In this document: positions 27,845 to 36,892 of the stretch, in pieces
Layout of the letters: the number at the start of each line of letters is the position of its first letter
Numbering within the stretch: the stretch's first letter is position 1
NCBI RefSeq assembly: GCF_013090115.1
Contig: NZ_JABFNN010000021.1
Span: 186,001-250,000 of the forward strand
Direction of reading: 5' to 3'
From: Flagellimonas amphidinii
Lineage (GTDB): Bacteria; Bacteroidota; Bacteroidia; Flavobacteriales; Flavobacteriaceae
DNA length: 64,000 nucleotides
Made by a program: the position numbers and the translations under genes
Notes under the pieces: generated by a model
Database searches by the model: none
What the model saw: only the letters and a program-made list of their open reading frames with translations
Told to the model about the DNA's origin: nothing

Positions 27845-28819
27845 CTACTTTTTCCGATCAACCACATAGTTGACCATCAGGATAAGTGAGTTTTTGTATG
27901 CAGAATTTGGGTAATCATCTAAAATGGCCAGTGCCTCGTCCTTAAATTCGAGCATTTTGGTCACGGCGTATTCCAGTCCCCCTTTTTCTTTTACGTAAGC
28001 GATAACCTCCTTGACCCTTTTCTTATTCTTATTGTGGTTTTTGATGGAATTGATCAACCAGCGTTTTTTCTCTTTGTCACTTTGATTTAGCGCATAGATC
28101 AATGGCAACGTCATTTTCTGCTCTTTGATATCAATTCCTGTAGGTTTACCAATTTTCTCGGCTCCATAATCAAAAAGGTCGTCCTTAATCTGAAAGGCCA
28201 TTCCACAAAGTTCGCCAAACCTTCTGAAAGCTTCCACTTCTTTGGAGTCCGGTTTTACTGAGCAGGCTCCCATACTGCAACAGGCAGCAATTAAAGTGGC
28301 CGTTTTTTGTCGGATGATATCGTAATACACATCTTCTGTTATATCTAAAAGACGGGCTTTTTCAATTTGCAGGAGTTCGCCCTCGCTCATGTCCTTTACC
28401 GCATTGGAAATAATGTGCAAAAGGTCATAATCCTTGTTTTCCAGAGCCACCAAAACCCCTTTTGAGAAAAGAAAATCACCTACCAATACCGCAATCTTGT
28501 TCTTCCATAGCGCATTGATGGAAAAAAAGCCCCTGCGCTTATGGCTGTCATCCACTACATCATCATGCACCAAACTGGCCGTATGTATCAATTCAATAAT
28601 GGACGCACCAGTATACGTTCTTTCGTTTACTTCCACATTCAGCAGCTTGGCAGTGAGAAACACGAACATGGGCCGCATCTGCTTGCCCTTTCTATTGACA
28701 ATATAATAGGTTATTCTATTGAAAAGGGCCACTTTGGAAGACATGGATTTGTGGAACTTCTCTTCAAAAAGTTCCATTTCCTTTTCAATGGGCTCCCTAA
28801 TCTGAGAAACTATTTTCAA
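27845..28819 (-). CDS. trans-polyprenyl diphosphate synthase
   Basis: Builds a long-chain prenyl diphosphate by adding isopentenyl units, most likely for the menaquinone side chain. The first Asp-rich motif DDVVD is at residues 86-90 and the second DDLFD at 213-217. KGKQMRP near residue 45 is the substrate-binding Arg segment. 324 residues, the octaprenyl/solanesyl (IspB) size class; the exact chain length cannot be told from sequence alone. The start is TTG at 28819, just before the conserved KIVSQI. Confidence 0.92.
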   Translation of the reverse strand: MKIVSQIREPIEKEMELFEEKFHKSMSSKVALFNRITYYIVNRKGKQMRPMFVFLTAKLLNVEVNERTYTGASIIELIHTASLVHDDVVDDSHKRRGFFSINALWKNKIAVLVGDFLFSKGVLVALENKDYDLLHIISNAVKDMSEGELLQIEKARLLDITEDVYYDIIRQKTATLIAACCSMGACSVKPDSKEVEAFRRFGELCGMAFQIKDDLFDYGAEKIGKPTGIDIKEQKMTLPLIYALNQSDKEKKRWLINSIKNHNKNKKRVKEVIAYVKEKGGLEYAVTKMLEFKDEALAILDDYPNSAYKNSLILMVNYVVDRKK

Positions 28820-28950
28820 AACGGGTTATAGCTATTTTGATTTAAAGCCTAAAAGTAGGGAAAATGGAAGAGTTGGTAATGCGATGAGCACAGTTTTAAG
28901 TTTGATGGCGAAAAGCTTCGGTAAATAACGAACAAATTCAATCTGGACCA

Positions 28951-29991
28951 TTAACTTTTATTGGCCAATTGCCCGCAAGCAGCATCAATGTCCTTGCCTC
29001 TGGAGCGACGTACAGTTACCGTTATCCCATTTTTCTCCAAAACACTTTTGTACAACTCAACAGCTTCATCCGAGGCCTGTTGGAATTCTCCATCATCAAT
29101 AGGATTGTATTCAATCAAATTTACCTTTGAAGGAGCAAACCTGCAGAATTTGACCAAGGCATCTACTGCCTCCTTGGAATCATTGATGCCTTTCCATACC
29201 ACATATTCGTAGGTAATTCTATTTTTGGTCTTTTTGTACCAATACTCCAAGGCTTCTCTCAAATCTTTTAGAGGAAAAGTGGCATTGAAAGGCATAATAG
29301 AAGTCCGTACTTCATCAATAGCAGAATGCAATGATACTGCTAGTCCAAACTTTACCTCCTCATCTGCCATCTTTTTAATCATTTTTGGGACCCCAGAGGT
29401 AGATACCGTAATTCTTTTTGGGGACATTCCCAATCCTTCTGGGGAGGTAATCTTGTCTATGGCCTTTAGCACATTATTGTAGTTCATCAGGGGTTCGCCC
29501 ATGCCCATAAATACAATGTTGCTCAAGGGCCGACCATAATACAATCGGCTCTCATTATCTATGACCACCACCTGATCGTAGATTTCATCCGCGTTCAGGT
29601 TTCGCATGCGCTTCATCCGTGCTGTGGCGCAAAACCTGCAATCTAAACTGCATCCCACTTGACTGGACACGCAAGCCGTTGTTCTGGTTTCGGTAGGAAT
29701 CAAAACAGATTCTACCACCAAATCATCATATAACCTAACAGCATTTTTTATGGTTCCGTCATTGCTGCGCTGCATTTGGTCGACCTTTATGTGATTGATG
29801 ACAAAGTTGTCTTCCAGCATTTTTCGGGTTTCCTTGGAAATATTGGTCATGGCCTCAAAGCTATGGGCAGACTTTTGCCAAAGCCATTCGTAGACTTGAT
29901 TACCACGAAAGGCTTTATCGCCTTGGTTCACAAAGAAGCTACGAAGCTGTTCTTTGGTCAATGCACGTATGTCTTTCTTTTTGATTTCCAC
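28951..29991 (-). CDS. rlmN: 23S rRNA/tRNA A2503/A37 C2-methyltransferase RlmN
   Basis: Radical-SAM methyltransferase. The 4Fe-4S motif CxxxCxxC is Cys114, Cys118 and Cys121 (CSLDCRFC), the second catalytic, methyl-carrying cysteine is Cys339 (AACGQLA), and GEPLMNYNNVLKA is the SAM-side motif. 346 residues. GTG start. The 131 nt between it and the prenyl synthase hold no gene. Confidence 0.96.
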   Translation of the reverse strand: MEIKKKDIRALTKEQLRSFFVNQGDKAFRGNQVYEWLWQKSAHSFEAMTNISKETRKMLEDNFVINHIKVDQMQRSNDGTIKNAVRLYDDLVVESVLIPTETRTTACVSSQVGCSLDCRFCATARMKRMRNLNADEIYDQVVVIDNESRLYYGRPLSNIVFMGMGEPLMNYNNVLKAIDKITSPEGLGMSPKRITVSTSGVPKMIKKMADEEVKFGLAVSLHSAIDEVRTSIMPFNATFPLKDLREALEYWYKKTKNRITYEYVVWKGINDSKEAVDALVKFCRFAPSKVNLIEYNPIDDGEFQQASDEAVELYKSVLEKNGITVTVRRSRGKDIDAACGQLANKS

Positions 29992-30011
29992 TGGAGGTAA
30001 AGATAATCAAG

Positions 30012-30045
30012 AAAAAATCCCGTCAATTCATGAATCAACGGGATT
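30012..30045 (-). terminator. rho-independent terminator after queA
   Basis: Arms AATCCCGT (30016-30023) and ACGGGATT (30038-30045) around a self-complementary core, followed on the minus strand by a run of T. It sits between the queA stop and the rlmN start. Confidence 0.75.
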
Positions 30046-30067
30046 ATTATCATTTAAAATTTTGTTC

Positions 30068-31117
30068 TTATAGAATCAGCATAGCATCACCATAGGAATA
30101 AAATCTGTATCCTTCCAAAATGGCCTGTTTATATGCTTTTTTCATCAAATCATGGCCCACAAATGCCGAAATCATCATCAAAAGAGTAGATTTTGGCAAG
30201 TGAAAATTGGTTACCATACAATTGGCAATACTAAAATCATAGGGAGGAAAGATAAATTTATTGGTCCACCCTTCAAAAGTATTTAACGTATGCCCGGAAG
30301 AGACGGCACTTTCCAAACCTCGCATAACAGTTGTACCCACTGCACACACTTTTCTTTTTTGTTGCTTGGCGTTGTTCACAATTTCCGTGGCTTTTTCATC
30401 TATCACCAACTCCTCACTGTCCATTTTGTGCTTGGAAAGATCTTCCACCTCAACTGGGTTAAAAGTTCCCAAACCAACATGCAGCGTTACTTCAGCAAAG
30501 TCAATTCCTTTAATTTCCAAGCGCTTCAACAAGTGTTTGGAGAAATGTAACCCTGCTGTTGGAGCAGCAACAGCTCCCTCGTGCTTGGCATAAATGGTCT
30601 GGTAACGCTCTTCATCCTCTGGCTCAACTCCTCTTTTTATATATTTTGGCAATGGAGTCTCCCCCAATTCACGCAGCTTCCTTCTAAAATCCGTATAAGA
30701 ACCATCATACAAAAAACGAAGCGTTCTACCTCTTGATGTAGTATTGTCTATTACTTCTGCCACCAAGCTTTCATCATCACCAAAGTAAAGTTTGTTTCCA
30801 ATTCTGATTTTTCTGGCTGGGTCTACTAAAACATCCCAAAGGCGTTGCTCTTGGTTCAATTCCCTCAACAAAAAGACCTCAATCCTTGCTCCGGTTTTTT
30901 CCTTGTTACCGTATAGTCTTGCAGGAAAAACTTTGGTATTGTTCAAAACCATCACATCTCCTTCATCAAAATAATCAATTAGGTCTTTGAACATTTTATG
31001 TTCAATTTTTCCAGTTTCCCTGTGAATGACCATAAGTTTGGATTCATCCCGATTTTCTGCAGGATATTCTGCCAATAACTCTTTTGGTAATTCAAAGTTG
31101 AAGTTAGATAGTTTCAT
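30068..31117 (-). CDS. queA: S-adenosylmethionine:tRNA ribosyltransferase-isomerase QueA
   Basis: Transfers the ribosyl part of SAM to preQ1 in tRNA, making epoxyqueuosine. The family blocks [16 protein letters not shown] at the start, [33 protein letters not shown] and [13 protein letters not shown] are present. 349 residues. It has its own -7 box upstream and a terminator downstream, so it is probably a single-gene unit. Confidence 0.97.
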   Translation of the reverse strand: MKLSNFNFELPKELLAEYPAENRDESKLMVIHRETGKIEHKMFKDLIDYFDEGDVMVLNNTKVFPARLYGNKEKTGARIEVFLLRELNQEQRLWDVLVDPARKIRIGNKLYFGDDESLVAEVIDNTTSRGRTLRFLYDGSYTDFRRKLRELGETPLPKYIKRGVEPEDEERYQTIYAKHEGAVAAPTAGLHFSKHLLKRLEIKGIDFAEVTLHVGLGTFNPVEVEDLSKHKMDSEELVIDEKATEIVNNAKQQKRKVCAVGTTVMRGLESAVSSGHTLNTFEGWTNKFIFPPYDFSIANCMVTNFHLPKSTLLMMISAFVGHDLMKKAYKQAILEGYRFYSYGDAMLIL

Positions 31118-31149
31118 GTAGATTTTTTTTGCATTTTTTTGAAAGTGGG

Positions 31150-31157
31150 CAAATATA
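31150..31157 (-). promoter_or_regulatory. -7 promoter box of queA
   Basis: The minus strand reads TATATTTG, an exact TAnnTTTG match, 32 nt before the queA ATG. A TTG lies 21 nt further upstream, close to the 19 expected. Confidence 0.6.
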
Positions 31158-31204
31158 CAACCTCGGTATAGGGGATGTCAAGTAATTTGGTGATTAAATG
31201 CGAA

Positions 31205-32434
31205 TTACATTTTGGCAATCTTAAAACCAAGGGTTTTAAGATCGTTCCAAAAATCTGGATAAGACTTGGAAACCACCCCAGCATCATTAATGATAATTGC
31301 GGTTTTTAATGCCAGTGGCGCAAATGCCATTGCCATTCTGTGGTCATTATAGGTATCAACAGCCACATTCTCAATAATTGCGGGAGCGGACTGCAACGTG
31401 AGACTCTCTGCATCAATAGCAACTTCTGCTCCCAATTTACCAAGCTCGGTTTGTAGTGCAGCCAAACGATCGGTCTCCTTGATTGGAAGCGTATGCAGTC
31501 CTGTAAGATGACAGCCTATTCCCAATCCCATGCATGTAACAGCTATGGTCTGGGCAGTATCTGGTGCATTGGATAAATCGTATTCAAAAAATTGGGATTT
31601 ATTTTCGCTTGTTTTTTGCAATGTTATCTGGTTGTCTTGGAAAATGGTCTCAACGCCAAAATCCTTATAAATTTCTGCCAAGACACTATCACCCTGCAAT
31701 GAATTTGCTTTGTAGGAGGACAACTGTATTTCGGTTCCAACTCCACAAAGGGCTGCGATACTATAAAAATAGCTGGCCGAACTCCAGTCAGACTCCACTA
31801 CCAGCATGGTTTCCTGCACTTTTTCCTTTGGTTCCACCTTAATTTGATTTCCTTCAAATGAAGTTTCCACTCCAATTTGCTCCAACAGTGCCAATGTCAT
31901 TTTAATGTATGGAACAGAGGTGATTTTGCCAATAAGTTCCAGTTCAATTCCATTAACCAAACTAGGGGCAATTAAAAGTAAGGCAGAAATGTACTGACTA
32001 CTGATGTTTGCAGGCAAGGAAACTTCACTTTTGGTCAATTTACCACCCTTAATTTTTATAGGTGGGTAACCTTCATTTTTCTCATATTGAATTTCAGCAC
32101 CAAGTTCACACAGGGCATCAACCAAAACTTTGATAGGGCGTTCTTGCATACGTTGGGAACCTGTTAGAACAACTTCCCTCCCTTCTTGGGAGGCAAAAAA
32201 GGCTGTTAGAAACCGCATGGCTGTTCCAGCGTGGTGGATATCCACCTCTCCAGAGAATTTTGCCAATCCTTTTTGCATTACCTCACCATCATCTGAATTG
32301 GAAAGATTTTGAATTTGAATATTAGGGAAAAGAGCCTGAAGCAACAACGAACGGTTCGTTTCGCTTTTGGAGCCCGTAATTTTAATCGAATTCTGTAAAA
32401 TTTTCTCTTGCGGAGCGGAAAGTTGAAGTATCAA
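31205..32434 (-). CDS. aroA: 3-phosphoshikimate 1-carboxyvinyltransferase (EPSP synthase)
   Basis: Joins shikimate-3-phosphate and PEP, the sixth step of the shikimate pathway. The N-terminal KITGSKSETNRSLLLQA motif, the HAGTAMRFLTAF loop, and the C-terminal IKETDRLAALQTEL and YNDHRMAMAFAPLAL blocks are all seen. 409 residues, slightly shorter than the about 430 of E. coli. The start is TTG. It feeds the aromatic operon found at 42-46 kb, but is regulated separately. Confidence 0.95.
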   Translation of the reverse strand: MILQLSAPQEKILQNSIKITGSKSETNRSLLLQALFPNIQIQNLSNSDDGEVMQKGLAKFSGEVDIHHAGTAMRFLTAFFASQEGREVVLTGSQRMQERPIKVLVDALCELGAEIQYEKNEGYPPIKIKGGKLTKSEVSLPANISSQYISALLLIAPSLVNGIELELIGKITSVPYIKMTLALLEQIGVETSFEGNQIKVEPKEKVQETMLVVESDWSSASYFYSIAALCGVGTEIQLSSYKANSLQGDSVLAEIYKDFGVETIFQDNQITLQKTSENKSQFFEYDLSNAPDTAQTIAVTCMGLGIGCHLTGLHTLPIKETDRLAALQTELGKLGAEVAIDAESLTLQSAPAIIENVAVDTYNDHRMAMAFAPLALKTAIIINDAGVVSKSYPDFWNDLKTLGFKIAKM

Positions 32435-32504
32435 ATGGTGCCTTGTTTGTTTGAAAGTTCAAAACTAGAAAAAACACCTCGAATGTCCCCTTAAGAGGAC
32501 AACT

Positions 32505-32831
32505 TTATTGCAGCTTTTTGTTATTTTGATGGCGGTCGTGGTCCCGTTTTGCCTTTAAATCCAGTTTTTTATCAAAGGCCTCTTGCAAATCAATTCCTGT
32601 CTGATTGGCCAAACAAAGCACCACAAAGAGCACATCTGCAAGTTCCTCTCCCAAGTCCTTATTTTTATCCGATTCCTTTTCACTTTGTTCACCATACCTT
32701 CGGGCTATGATTCTTGCCACTTCACCCACTTCTTCAGTAAGCTGGGCCATATTGGTAAGTTCATTAAAATATCTGACCCCATGGTTTTTAATCCATTGGT
32801 CAACTGCTTCTTGGGCATTTTGTATATCCAC
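32505..32831 (-). CDS. MazG-like nucleotide pyrophosphohydrolase
   Basis: 108 residues, all-alpha NTP-PPase fold. The metal-binding pattern is visible as LTEEVGEVARI (EExxE) followed by LGEELADVLFVV (ExxxD) about 30 residues later. Such short MazG-like enzymes remove pyrophosphate from non-canonical or excess (d)NTPs. GTG start. It stands 70 nt upstream of aroA and downstream of the DUF3857 group. A short hairpin lies in between. Confidence 0.88.
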   Translation of the reverse strand: MDIQNAQEAVDQWIKNHGVRYFNELTNMAQLTEEVGEVARIIARRYGEQSEKESDKNKDLGEELADVLFVVLCLANQTGIDLQEAFDKKLDLKAKRDHDRHQNNKKLQ

Positions 32832-32897
32832 TTTAATAAATTATTCAGGAGTCAAACCTAGTTTTATATACAAATTTAAGAACCATTGGTTCAATTC

Positions 32898-34862
32898 CTA
32901 TATCTTCTCCAACACTAAGTAATTTTTATTTTGAATCGTCACTACATTTTCAAAAAATTCCTTAACATAACCATATCCCTCACTGGTATACTGAGTTGCC
33001 AATAATCTTAAATCAAAAAAAACAGTAATCACACCTTGTCCCTCCAACTCCTTACACTCAAACCTTAGCATTCCACTTTTTTCTGGTAAGGCCATGTGCA
33101 TGGGCTTAGGTAGTTCCTTCACCTTGTAATTTTCAGGAATTTTTATACTGGCCATGTACCTGTAACTCCTTAGGTAACCAAAATCAATGGGATAGTATCT
33201 TTTTTCCACCTTAAATGGATTGCTCTTGAAAAACCGAACCAAAAAAGGGTTGAGGTAAACAGTTTGGTCAAAGTCAAAATCTTCCAATTTAAAGCCAAAA
33301 TGCTCCACCACTTTTTTTTCGTCCGATAATTCTTTATCCAACTTATAAGAGACAATTAAAAAATCATCATCAATCTCGTTTTCAATCGCTGTAAGATACT
33401 CTTCCTCAGTGGCAGATGAAATTTCGTTTTTTTTGAACAACCCATCATAACCTATTGAAACTTCATCAAAATTTCCAATGGCAGTCTCATTTTTCAAATC
33501 AAGACTAAGACGAACAGTGACACTATTTTGCTTTTCGGGGGTTATCTTGTACCAATAACTTTCCCCGTCCAAATCCATCACCCTACCATAGTAATTAAGA
33601 CAGCGATATGGTAGTATCCCGAAAGGAATTTCTTTTTCCGTGGCATCCAAAAGATAATCCACCCCATCTATATTGGTTTTGGCCACAACATAGTTAAAAT
33701 CAGACATTACTGGATGGTTGCGCTTGGGAAGTCCATGCTGTCTTGTGGAAAGTAACATCAAATCTGTTTTTAGTCCCGCAGCATTTAAAAGGTTGATCAG
33801 CGTAATATTGATTTCCGCAACGTTACCTTTTTTCTCATCGAAGGCCTCTTTCACTCTATTGTTTCTGAAAATTCCAAATTTCCCGTTCCAAGTGTAATGC
33901 CCTTTAACAAATTGAAATATGTTTTTTGCTTTGGACAAATCATCATCACCTGCTGTGAGCAAATTCAATGAAACATTCTTCTCAAAAAAATTCTTCTTTC
34001 GAAGCTGTCCTCCAATATCCTTGTCTGTTCTAAATTCCTTGTCAACATCTTTCCATGTTTTAGTGAATTTATCCCAGTACCCATTCAACCTCATATACTC
34101 TGAAAGTTCAAATTGCAGTCTAGATCTATAATTCTTTGGTGCCAACATAAAGTCTTCATCCTCCTCAAATGCGGGAATATCTTTCATAATATAAGTCAAG
34201 ACTTCACAATCTGCACTTTTAACGATGCCTGGTATGTGAAAACAATTACTTTTTACGGTAGCTTCATCTACATCCAAACTTAACTCCCCTATTAAAGAAC
34301 GGTTGTAACGATAGTTCCCAGGAATCATAGCATGATACTCCGAGTATAACTTTGGTATATCTTCCTGAAACTCCCAACCTGTAAGGTTGTAGAAAAAAGG
34401 AGATTGAATTTCATAAGTGTATTCCAAAATTGACCCTTCCTGCACATTAGGAAAGGTAAACTTCTTTTGAGACCACCTGTCATTTACATCAACATTATAA
34501 ATGTTTTCCTTGTTCACATAGGTCTTTATGTTTCCATTATGTGTAACAGCCTTTATTTTATTTACCCTCTCTCTATTTTTATCAGAATGATAATACGGAA
34601 TTTCTATTTGTGCATGGTCAAAACCTTGTTTATCCAATATTTTCTTTTTGGCATGATATTTAGTAATCAACCATATATAATCCTTTCGTACTTCAAAATA
34701 GTTTTCTCCCTTTTCATACAAGTATACAGCATGGGCTGTAGTATCTTTTGAATAGGCAGTAAATTCTTTTTCTTGATGATTCAGCACCCCGAATTCCACC
34801 TTTTGCTGCGCGGACAACAACAGCCCAAACAAAAGCAAAGGGAATAAAATAGTCTTCTGCAT
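32898..34862 (-). CDS. exported DUF3857 / transglutaminase-like protein, catalytic residues lost (paralogue 3)
   Basis: 654 residues with a signal peptide (1-19), an N-terminal DUF3857 beta domain (about 60-210) and a transglutaminase-like fold (about 300-410). The fold lacks the active-site Cys and His: the Cys position reads GNVAEIN (Val348) and the His position FNYVV (Tyr391); only the Asp (LLDATE) remains. It is therefore a pseudo-transglutaminase, probably a binding or scaffold protein of the periplasm or outer membrane. Third in a row of three paralogues, 15 nt after the second. Confidence 0.8.
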   Translation of the reverse strand: MQKTILFPLLLFGLLLSAQQKVEFGVLNHQEKEFTAYSKDTTAHAVYLYEKGENYFEVRKDYIWLITKYHAKKKILDKQGFDHAQIEIPYYHSDKNRERVNKIKAVTHNGNIKTYVNKENIYNVDVNDRWSQKKFTFPNVQEGSILEYTYEIQSPFFYNLTGWEFQEDIPKLYSEYHAMIPGNYRYNRSLIGELSLDVDEATVKSNCFHIPGIVKSADCEVLTYIMKDIPAFEEDEDFMLAPKNYRSRLQFELSEYMRLNGYWDKFTKTWKDVDKEFRTDKDIGGQLRKKNFFEKNVSLNLLTAGDDDLSKAKNIFQFVKGHYTWNGKFGIFRNNRVKEAFDEKKGNVAEINITLINLLNAAGLKTDLMLLSTRQHGLPKRNHPVMSDFNYVVAKTNIDGVDYLLDATEKEIPFGILPYRCLNYYGRVMDLDGESYWYKITPEKQNSVTVRLSLDLKNETAIGNFDEVSIGYDGLFKKNEISSATEEEYLTAIENEIDDDFLIVSYKLDKELSDEKKVVEHFGFKLEDFDFDQTVYLNPFLVRFFKSNPFKVEKRYYPIDFGYLRSYRYMASIKIPENYKVKELPKPMHMALPEKSGMLRFECKELEGQGVITVFFDLRLLATQYTSEGYGYVKEFFENVVTIQNKNYLVLEKI

Positions 34863-34877
34863 TAGGATGGTATTCTT

Positions 34878-36890
34878 TTAAATTTTGGATAAAACCACTT
34901 TTTCGGATTCTTTGGACACCAAATTCTTATAATATTCTTTTAGCATTCCATAATATTCTGAAGGGAATATTGCAGATTTTAACATGGAAGAAACCATTAT
35001 GCTTATCTGATTGCCTTGAGCGGCAATCTTATATGTAAAGCCCCCCATACCTTCCGGCATTTGTACAACAGCACTTTCTGGCAACACTTCAACTTGATAT
35101 CCTTCTGGAATTGTTACACCAATCATATATTTTTTCTGTCTTGGAAAAGTAAAGTCTACAGGATACTCACGGTTATCCATCTTAAATGGATTTTGTTCTT
35201 GGGCCAAAAAAAGCATGGGCTCAAAGTAAATTTTTTCACCAATTATTTCGCATTGGTCATCCTTATTAAATTCGCACGTCTCTATTAAGGGTTTTGAGAA
35301 TTTCTTTTTATTCTTAAAATCATATGAGATAATTTCCATATCTCCATATTGACTTTCAATATCATCTAAATAAGATTCTTCATCCTTATTGTCCAACCTA
35401 TCTCTAACCATAAGTGCAAATTGGTCAAAGTACTGCGTCCTTGATTTACCATTTACGGAACCGTCAGGGTTAATTTTTGCCGTAACATGATGTATTTCCT
35501 TGGATAATTTGCTTGGGATAAGGTTTACTTGGGAAGAACTGCCATCTTTACGAACCAATCTGCCCATCCAATTGAGTGCCCTGTTAGGTAAAACATCAGG
35601 ATAGCTATTTTTCTCTGTGGCATCAAAAAGTATAACATCGTCTTGGACTTCAATTCCTGAGATTACGTAGTTGAAACCATCCGTAGTAGGAAATAAAGGT
35701 ATGCCATGAGATCTTGTACTTACCAGTATTGGATTTGCATTTAATCCCGCATGTCTGAACATTGATGTAAGCATCAGGTTTATTTCTGCAACGTTTCCAC
35801 TTCCTTCTTTATAAGCCTTTTTAACCCCATCCGCACTACAGGTTACACCATAAAAATCATCCCATGTCATTTTTGATTTTACATGGTCAAAAATCAACAT
35901 GGCTTTTTCCATTTTATCTGAAGTTCCAGCAATCAAATTATCTATATCTTCTTCAAAATACTTGGTCTTTTTTAGTTCAGTGCCAAAACCACTAAAATCA
36001 TAAATAGACTTAGCAACCCCCTCCCATGTTAAGCTATAATTTTTATAAGCACTGTTGGGAAACTGCGTAGAAGCCAGCTCAAACTTAATTGCGGTTCGAT
36101 AATTATCTATGTTATTGGTAAAAGCTTCCTCCTGTAAAGATGGAAGATTTGTTGCATTTACTTCATATACATTTTCAAAAAACTCTATAGAACCATTTCT
36201 ACGAGATGTTCTTCCCAGTTGACCACTTTGATCTTCTGTTCTATATGACACGCTTATATTTCTATTCTCCTTATACTCATTAATCTGAATTGGGTAAAAA
36301 CCTCTACTATATTTTTTAAAAACAAAATACTGAGGAATGTCCAAGCGAATATCAACATTGTTCACGGGAATTTTATACTGGAACCAAAAATCGTCCATGT
36401 GCCAATAAAGTGGAGACGTAATCTTATACTCAATATCAAGCACGCTTCCTTCTTTAGCTCCTGGCATAGCAATAGATGCCTTGTTTCTATATTTATTGAC
36501 GCTTTCTATAAAAATTCCATCCTTTTTCAGTTTTTCCTCTGTAATTTTTTCATTTTCCAAATTAAATGTAATGCCCTTAACCCCAGATATTTTTTCTTCC
36601 TCACCATTTGATATATACAAAGGAACCTGTATGGTGGCCCAGTTGAGCCCTTCCTTGTTATAGATTTTAACCCTATAATGAACCTCTTTGGTCATGAACC
36701 AACCCTTATCATAGTTAAAATCATAAAACACTCTTTCCTTTTTGTATAGTATAGCTGCATCAGCATCGTTTTCCAAAGGATGTTGGGTTTGGGCAATCTC
36801 CTCTTTAGAAACCTTGCCAAATTTTACTTGATTTGAATAGCACCACATTTGCATGCTAATGAACAGAAAAAGTAATACACTGATTTTCAT
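34878..36890 (-). CDS. exported DUF3857 / transglutaminase-like protein, catalytic residues lost (paralogue 2)
   Basis: 670 residues, signal peptide (1-20), DUF3857 (about 50-215) and a transglutaminase-like domain (about 320-430). As in its downstream neighbour, the Cys site is GNVAEIN (Val367) and the His site FNYVI (Tyr408), with Asp kept (LFDATEK). The block RHAGLNANPILVSTRSHGIPL is nearly shared with paralogue 3, so these two are each other's closest relatives here. It starts 2 nt after the upstream paralogue, so it is surely cotranscribed. Confidence 0.8.
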   Translation of the reverse strand: MKISVLLFLFISMQMWCYSNQVKFGKVSKEEIAQTQHPLENDADAAILYKKERVFYDFNYDKGWFMTKEVHYRVKIYNKEGLNWATIQVPLYISNGEEEKISGVKGITFNLENEKITEEKLKKDGIFIESVNKYRNKASIAMPGAKEGSVLDIEYKITSPLYWHMDDFWFQYKIPVNNVDIRLDIPQYFVFKKYSRGFYPIQINEYKENRNISVSYRTEDQSGQLGRTSRRNGSIEFFENVYEVNATNLPSLQEEAFTNNIDNYRTAIKFELASTQFPNSAYKNYSLTWEGVAKSIYDFSGFGTELKKTKYFEEDIDNLIAGTSDKMEKAMLIFDHVKSKMTWDDFYGVTCSADGVKKAYKEGSGNVAEINLMLTSMFRHAGLNANPILVSTRSHGIPLFPTTDGFNYVISGIEVQDDVILFDATEKNSYPDVLPNRALNWMGRLVRKDGSSSQVNLIPSKLSKEIHHVTAKINPDGSVNGKSRTQYFDQFALMVRDRLDNKDEESYLDDIESQYGDMEIISYDFKNKKKFSKPLIETCEFNKDDQCEIIGEKIYFEPMLFLAQEQNPFKMDNREYPVDFTFPRQKKYMIGVTIPEGYQVEVLPESAVVQMPEGMGGFTYKIAAQGNQISIMVSSMLKSAIFPSEYYGMLKEYYKNLVSKESEKVVLSKI

Positions 36891-36892
36891 AT

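Noticed and set aside
32485-32500. GTCCCC/GAGGAC hairpin between the MazG-like gene and aroA
   Set aside because: Only six pairs with one G-U and no immediate T-run; could be a processing or weak terminator signal, but not supportable.
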